Shown here piece after piece: positions 8,501-10,404 of a stretch of 10,404 bases of DNA. This DNA comes from Lentisphaeria bacterium UBA1784 (lineage in GTDB: Bacteria; Verrucomicrobiota; Lentisphaeria; Victivallales; Victivallaceae). The stretch lies in the NCBI GenBank assembly GCA_002315455.1, contig DCGG01000066.1, forward strand, positions 5,452 to 15,855, read 5' to 3'. Below the pieces are notes generated by a model that saw nothing but the letters and a program-made list of their open reading frames with translations, did no database searches and was not told the DNA's origin. The translations under genes were made by a program, and so were the position numbers. Positions within the stretch are counted from its first letter, which is position 1. Every line of letters starts with the position of its first letter.

Positions 8501-8627
8501 GATGAAACTCCGGGAGACCGATCTCATGGAGTGGAATGACGGCAAGCCGATCCCGCTTCAGAATGGCTGCGTGGAGTTGAAGTTCCGCCCCTTCCAGATC
8601 CGCACGTTCAAGTTGAAGCGGAGATAA
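5556..8627 (+). CDS. GH38 alpha-mannosidase
   Basis: A complete 1023-residue glycoside hydrolase family 38 enzyme, a retaining zinc-dependent exo-alpha-mannosidase. The N-terminal region (about 1-240) is the accessory domain common in cytosolic/vacuolar-type GH38 enzymes. The catalytic domain opens with GVGHAHIDVGWLWPVRETRR (247-266), where H252 and D254 are the expected zinc ligands. MWVEADANVISGESMIRQ (324-341) follows, then WLPDVFGYSAKMPQI (361-375) with D364 as the likely nucleophile, and NQFHDILPGS (562-571) with another expected zinc histidine, H565. The rest is the beta-rich C-terminal domain. No signal peptide or membrane segment is visible, so it should act in the cytoplasm on imported oligosaccharides. 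AGGAGG lies 4 bases before the chosen ATG; an upstream in-frame TTG at 5523 is less likely. The NahK-like kinase downstream suggests a shared role in glycan salvage. Confidence 0.95.
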   Translation: MHPKEAHIRNVRIERFYATLLQALYRRTYPLEAEFARSADPVPPDQRNKLTYLPIMEGERWGRSWESAWFRLRTAVPRQFAGKELCLYLDMGGEAMLFDAKGVPVYSFSDSSVFESGYFHDRYLLPKTCKAGEKLEFTVEAAANSLFGVDDSDASGGGDAGSFGVVRMMRLAVFDRALWAFKLDFETLISLSNGLDDADYRQHQIRLALEEAIRIFGSDSGQAAAAREPLQKILAHPALASALTVFGVGHAHIDVGWLWPVRETRRKAARTFARQLELIRKYPEYRFGASQAQLYAFIKEDYPELFQRIKRAVKAGQWELQGGMWVEADANVISGESMIRQFLHGKNFFMDEFGVEVKNLWLPDVFGYSAKMPQIIRGAGCGTFLTQKISWSQINTFPYRTFRWKGIDGTEVLTHFPPEDTYNSFLHPRELMKAQDTVSEAGVLDSFLSLFGIGDGGGGPTEEIIERGRRLRDLEGCPKFRFGTAEEFFAEAHKVFDKLPCWEGELYLELHRGTLTSQGRNKRANRKCEQLLCGLEFLASCGDLAKYPAAELDRLWKTVLLNQFHDILPGSAIREVYTVSDREYADALKQIRELTENCSKRLFRTAKDAAVLVNTSGYPMALPVDLPPEWGKFGAEDAAGKPLPAQWERDHAVIAATIPPMSFVTICKGKNLRSKALPDAGKLVLENDLIRYELAPDATVLSAYDKVLEREVLSAPGNVLSLYVDKPIKYDAWDVDIYYPEQDAEHPVPAAPPEFSAAGPVRCSIDFTLKIGRSYLHQRVTLAANSRELDFSTTVSWQERHRMLRTSFPVTVHAPEVGFDLQYGSIRRPTNDNTSWERAKFEVCGHRYADLSNGSYGVALLNDCKYGYRVKGAVLDLNLLRSSTHPDYNADQGLHYFTYALLPHTGDLAHSDVMERAAALNRKPFIAPESIPAKALIPVQWEGNGVVLEVLKKAEKEDALIVRLVEQTGADSSGVLRIAGPRMKLRETDLMEWNDGKPIPLQNGCVELKFRPFQIRTFKLKRR

Positions 8628-8683
8628 GAGACGCGTCTGGCGGGAGAGAGGAATACGATTCCCTTCCTGATATGGATAAATCC

Positions 8684-8704
8684 GCAAAATAACCGCTATT
8701 TTGC
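8684..8704. repeat. Perfect inverted repeat upstream of the kinase promoter
   Basis: GCAAAATA (8684-8691) and TATTTTGC (8697-8704) form a perfect 8-bp inverted repeat around ACCGC. The stem is A/T-rich and no T-run follows, so it is a poor terminator. Lying 21 bases upstream of the kinase -35 box and 57 bases after the mannosidase stop, it could be a regulator-binding site or a 3' end-protecting hairpin of the mannosidase mRNA. The 195-base gap between the two genes (8628-8822) holds this repeat, a palindrome and a promoter, and no gene. Confidence 0.55.
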
Positions 8705-8711
8705 TGTGATT

Positions 8712-8736
8712 CTCTCTGTCCATTCTGGACAAAGAG
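8712..8736. promoter_or_regulatory. Candidate operator palindrome over the kinase -35 box
   Basis: The core TGTCCA-TTC-TGGACA (8717-8731) is a perfect inverted repeat. After one mismatch (C8716/A8732) it continues with CTCT (8712-8715) pairing AGAG (8733-8736), so 10 of 11 positions match over 25 bp. The right half-site is itself the -35 hexamer of the kinase promoter. A dimeric repressor bound there would block RNA polymerase. The regulator is not in the window and I cannot name its family. Confidence 0.65.
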
Positions 8737-8754
8737 TCCGCCGGGTGCTATTTT
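8726..8754 (+). promoter_or_regulatory. Sigma70-type promoter of the kinase gene
   Basis: TGGACA (8726-8731, five of six matches to TTGACA) and TATTTT (8749-8754) are spaced by 17 bases, with an extended -10 TGC immediately before. It lies about 70 bases before the chosen ATG. The kinase can therefore be transcribed independently of the mannosidase gene, and the untranslated leader would be roughly 60 bases. Confidence 0.7.
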
Positions 8755-8822
8755 ATCATCAGGAAAACGTCATTTCAACAATCCGGGAAGGAATTCCCAT
8801 CGCCCAGAAAGGATATGAGATC

Positions 8823-9929
8823 ATGAGCGACCGCGATCCCCGCAACGTAAGTTCCCAGTTTGTCATCCCCGGCAAGCTGGTGGATGCCATCCCCTACGGC
8901 ACCGGCCATATCAATGACACGTTTCTCGTGACTTACGAGAATAACGGTGCTCCTGCGAAGTATATCTTCCAGCGGATCAATACCTCCATCTTCAAACAGC
9001 CGGAAGCCCTGATGCAGAACTTCCTCGCCGTCACCAAACATATCGCCGGAAAGATCGCCGAGGAGAAGAAACTTCACCCCGATACCCGCCGCCGGACCCT
9101 CGAGGTGATGCGTTCCTCCGCCGGAGAGCCTTTTGCCCGGGATGCCGAGGGCAACTTCTGGCGCAGTTACGTTTTTGTGGATGAGGCCCGCACCTTCGAC
9201 ATCATCGAGACGCCGGAGCAGGCCTATCAGGCTGCGGCTGCCTTCGGCGGATTCCAGAACGATCTCGCCGATCTGCCCACCCGGTTGGTGGAGACCATTC
9301 CCGATTTTCACAACACCCCCAAGCGGCTGGAGGCGCTGAAGCGCGCCGCCGATGCCGACGTCAAAGGCCGGAAGAAGGATGTCGCGCCCGAACTGGACTT
9401 TGTCTTTGCCCGGGCCGCGGAATGTTCCAAACTGGTGGATCTTCAGGCAAAAGGCGAGCTGATTGAACGCACCACTCACAACGATACAAAACTCAACAAC
9501 GTGCTGATCGACGATGTGACGGGGAAGGGGATCTGCGTGATCGACCTTGATACCGCCATGCCGGGACTGCCCCATTACGACTTCGGCGACATGGTCCGCA
9601 GCGGGACCAACCCTGCTTCCGAGGACACCAAGGAGCTGGACAAGGTCTTCATGAGGTTCGATATTTTCGAGGCGCTGCTGCGCGGATTTCTCTCCACCGC
9701 CGGAAAGTTCCTCAATCCCCTTGAGAAGTCTCTGTTGCCCTTCGCCGGTAAACTCATTACCCTTGAGATCGGTATCCGTTTCCTCACGGATTATCTGGAG
9801 GGAGACGTCTATTTCAAGACCAAGCGGCCGGAGCACAACCTCGACCGTTGCCGCACCCAGTTCAAGTTGGTGAAGTCCATCGAGGAGAACAACGACGCCA
9901 TGATGAAGTTGGTAGATTCCATCCGCTGA
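8823..9929 (+). CDS. NahK-like anomeric sugar kinase (phosphotransferase family)
   Basis: A complete 368-residue protein of the aminoglycoside-phosphotransferase/choline-kinase fold, closest in my memory to bifidobacterial N-acetylhexosamine 1-kinase (NahK/LnpB, about 359 residues). NahK phosphorylates GlcNAc or GalNAc at C1. The N-lobe has YGTGHINDTFLVTYE (25-39) and YIFQRINTSIFKQPEALMQN (47-66), both typical of NahK. The catalytic loop is THNDTKLNNVLID (218-230) with D221 as base and N226 as probable metal ligand, followed by VIDLDTAMPG (239-248) with D241/D243 and the motif HYDFGDMVRSG (251-261). The ATG at 8823 has AAAGGA 9 bases upstream; an in-frame GTG at 8706 lies upstream of the promoter and is rejected. 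Sugar specificity (GlcNAc, GalNAc, mannose or other) cannot be read from sequence alone. Confidence 0.88.
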   Translation: MSDRDPRNVSSQFVIPGKLVDAIPYGTGHINDTFLVTYENNGAPAKYIFQRINTSIFKQPEALMQNFLAVTKHIAGKIAEEKKLHPDTRRRTLEVMRSSAGEPFARDAEGNFWRSYVFVDEARTFDIIETPEQAYQAAAAFGGFQNDLADLPTRLVETIPDFHNTPKRLEALKRAADADVKGRKKDVAPELDFVFARAAECSKLVDLQAKGELIERTTHNDTKLNNVLIDDVTGKGICVIDLDTAMPGLPHYDFGDMVRSGTNPASEDTKELDKVFMRFDIFEALLRGFLSTAGKFLNPLEKSLLPFAGKLITLEIGIRFLTDYLEGDVYFKTKRPEHNLDRCRTQFKLVKSIEENNDAMMKLVDSIR

Positions 9930-9964
9930 CGTCTGACGAATCCTTTTCCAAGATAAAATCAAAA

Positions 9965-9983
9965 CCACCGGCTGAGCCGGTGG
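9965..9983. repeat. IS end hairpin (subterminal palindrome)
   Basis: CCACCGGC (9965-9972) pairs perfectly with GCCGGTGG (9976-9983) around a TGA loop. IS200/IS605 transposases recognise such single-stranded hairpins at each element end, and the position downstream of tnpA marks this as the right end. On the minus strand it is followed by TTTTGATTTT, so it could also act as a weak terminator for tnpA. Confidence 0.75.
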
Positions 9984-9992
9984 CGTGCACTG

Positions 9993-10105
9993 TGCCTTAA
10001 AGGCAAAAGTACTGGCAGCCCGACACGGGCTCTGAAAAAACTGCCAATCGCATTCCCTTCACGGGCTTACCGCTAAAGCGGCGCGTGAAGGATTTTTCTT
10101 TTTCA
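9993..10105 (+). ncRNA. Hairpin-rich non-coding segment, possible structured RNA
   Basis: Three further stem-loops follow the end hairpin. The first is TGCCT-TAA-AGGCA (9993-9997 with 10001-10005). The second is GCCCG-ACA-CGGGC (10018-10022 with 10026-10030), itself flanked by TGGCAG (10013-10018) and CTGCCA (10041-10046), which could close an outer stem. The third is CCTTCACG (10056-10063) with CGTGAAGG (10084-10091), containing CCGC-TAAA-GCGG. Nothing codes here. Such density suggests a structured RNA, a transposase recognition region, or both. Strand is uncertain; plus is favoured because a T-run follows the last stem. I cannot match it to a named RNA family. Confidence 0.45.
10056..10105 (+). 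terminator. Rho-independent terminator inside the IS end
   Basis: An 8-bp stem, CCTTCACG (10056-10063) with CGTGAAGG (10084-10091), encloses a small CCGC/GCGG hairpin and is followed by ATTTTTCTTTTT (10092-10103). No other T-tailed hairpin lies between the kinase stop and here, so kinase transcripts may end inside the insertion sequence. It would also keep outside transcription from running antisense into tnpA. Confidence 0.65.
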
Positions 10106-10151
10106 GTCGTCTCGTTGCCAGATAGGACAGTTACAGTTTGCGAAAGCCCTT

Positions 10152-10404
10152 TTATGCCTTAGTTTCCTTGCTACCCGTGAACGGGTCTACGTACTCCTTA
10201 AACGACAATTGTTCATACGCCACATCTTCGTCAAGTTGATGCTTAATGTACTTCGTTATTGCTTTTTTGTTGGCTCCCACCGTGTTGACGTAATAGCCAC
10301 GGCACCCAAAATGGGTTCTTCGACGGTTTATGACACAAATCAGGGGAAAAGCGAAAGAAAATCAGAGACGGGGCTGACATAATGTAACGCATCAAGAGTT
10401 TTTT
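10152..10404 (-). pseudogene. tnpA: IS200/IS605 Y1 transposase, frameshifted, upstream part outside window
   Basis: TnpA is a single-strand-specific HUH/Y1 transposase acting as a dimer on hairpin ends. The C-terminal part, about 10304 to 10152, reads CRGYYVNTVGANKKAITKYI, then KHQ, then LSFKEYVDPFTGSKETKA and a TAA stop. The YIKHQ block has the catalytic-tyrosine helix spacing (Y and Q four apart, as in IS608 TnpA). Upstream of about 10306 that frame stops looking like TnpA, while the neighbouring frame, open from 10404, reads LLMRYIM, SLIFF and KPSKNPFW, aligning by length with the usual run up to HFWCRGYY. Dropping one C of the CCC at 10305-10307 joins the two as NPFWCRGYY. This suggests a single-base insertion. 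The HUH motif would lie outside the window. Sequencing error is an alternative. Confidence 0.8.

Larger units (their letters stand above)
9951..10404 (-). mobile_element. Partial IS200/IS605-family element (downstream end plus tnpA)
   Basis: A Y1 transposase gene reads leftward from the window edge and is followed by about 200 bases of hairpin-rich non-coding DNA ending at a palindrome typical of an IS200/IS605 right end. Base composition and codon use turn clearly A/T-richer than in the neighbouring genes. The outer boundary, placed between the kinase stop (9929) and the first hairpin (9965), is an estimate; these elements make no target duplications and have no terminal inverted repeats to fix it. 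The other end, with the rest of tnpA and any tnpB or iscB, is outside the window. Confidence 0.82.

Noticed and set aside
5526..8732. Antisense open frame of more than 1000 codons opposite the mannosidase gene
   Set aside because: It is in codon register with a clear GH38 gene and its sequence matches no family; it is explained by the absence of TTA, CTA and TCA in the sense codons.
8706..8822. N-terminal extension of the kinase from a GTG at 8706
   Set aside because: It would start upstream of the likely promoter and has no family resemblance; the ATG at 8823 has a ribosome site and begins just before the conserved N-lobe.
9965..9983. Hairpin as an ordinary plus-strand terminator of the kinase gene
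   Set aside because: No T-run follows on the plus strand; its palindrome and location fit an IS200/IS605 end better.
9993..10105. CRISPR array
   Set aside because: The stems differ from one another in sequence and there are no regularly spaced direct repeats.

Overview
The window looks like ordinary chromosome from a moderately GC-rich, gut-type Gram-negative bacterium. A Lentisphaerota/Verrucomicrobiota-like host is my best guess, but it is an inference from gene content, not from a marker gene. That content is a cytoplasmic GH38 alpha-mannosidase, a NahK-like sugar kinase, a uronate isomerase, a lipoprotein with a clear lipobox, and purine genes. At the right end sits part of an IS200/IS605-family insertion sequence, visibly richer in A/T than the rest.

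Left block (1-4510, all minus strand): purB, uxaC, purM and an unrecognised gene run in that order of transcription, with gaps of about 74, 29 and 37 bases and no convincing terminator between them. They probably form one operon. Two are de novo purine enzymes (AIR synthetase, adenylosuccinate lyase) and one is a uronate isomerase, an unusual mix. The fourth gene runs off the left edge.

Middle (4511-5473): a 95-base divergent promoter region separates purB from a plus-strand pair, a small VOC/glyoxalase-fold protein and a small lipoprotein. The pair ends in a clear rho-independent terminator (5437-5473).

Right block (5474-9929, plus strand): a GH38 alpha-mannosidase and a NahK-like anomeric sugar kinase each have a recognisable sigma70-type promoter with an extended TGC-TAT -10 element. 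The kinase promoter carries a near-perfect 25-bp palindrome over its -35 box, probably a repressor operator. Together the two genes suggest intracellular processing of mannose- and N-acetylhexosamine-containing glycans, such as host N-glycan fragments.

Far right (about 9951-10404): the downstream end of an IS200/IS605 element lies just after the kinase stop codon. It has an end hairpin, a dense set of stem-loops closing with a plus-strand terminator, and a minus-strand Y1 transposase gene (tnpA) that appears frameshifted by one extra base and runs off the window. The transposase and the structured non-coding stretch are the least ordinary parts of the window. No tRNA, rRNA, CRISPR array or replication origin was seen.
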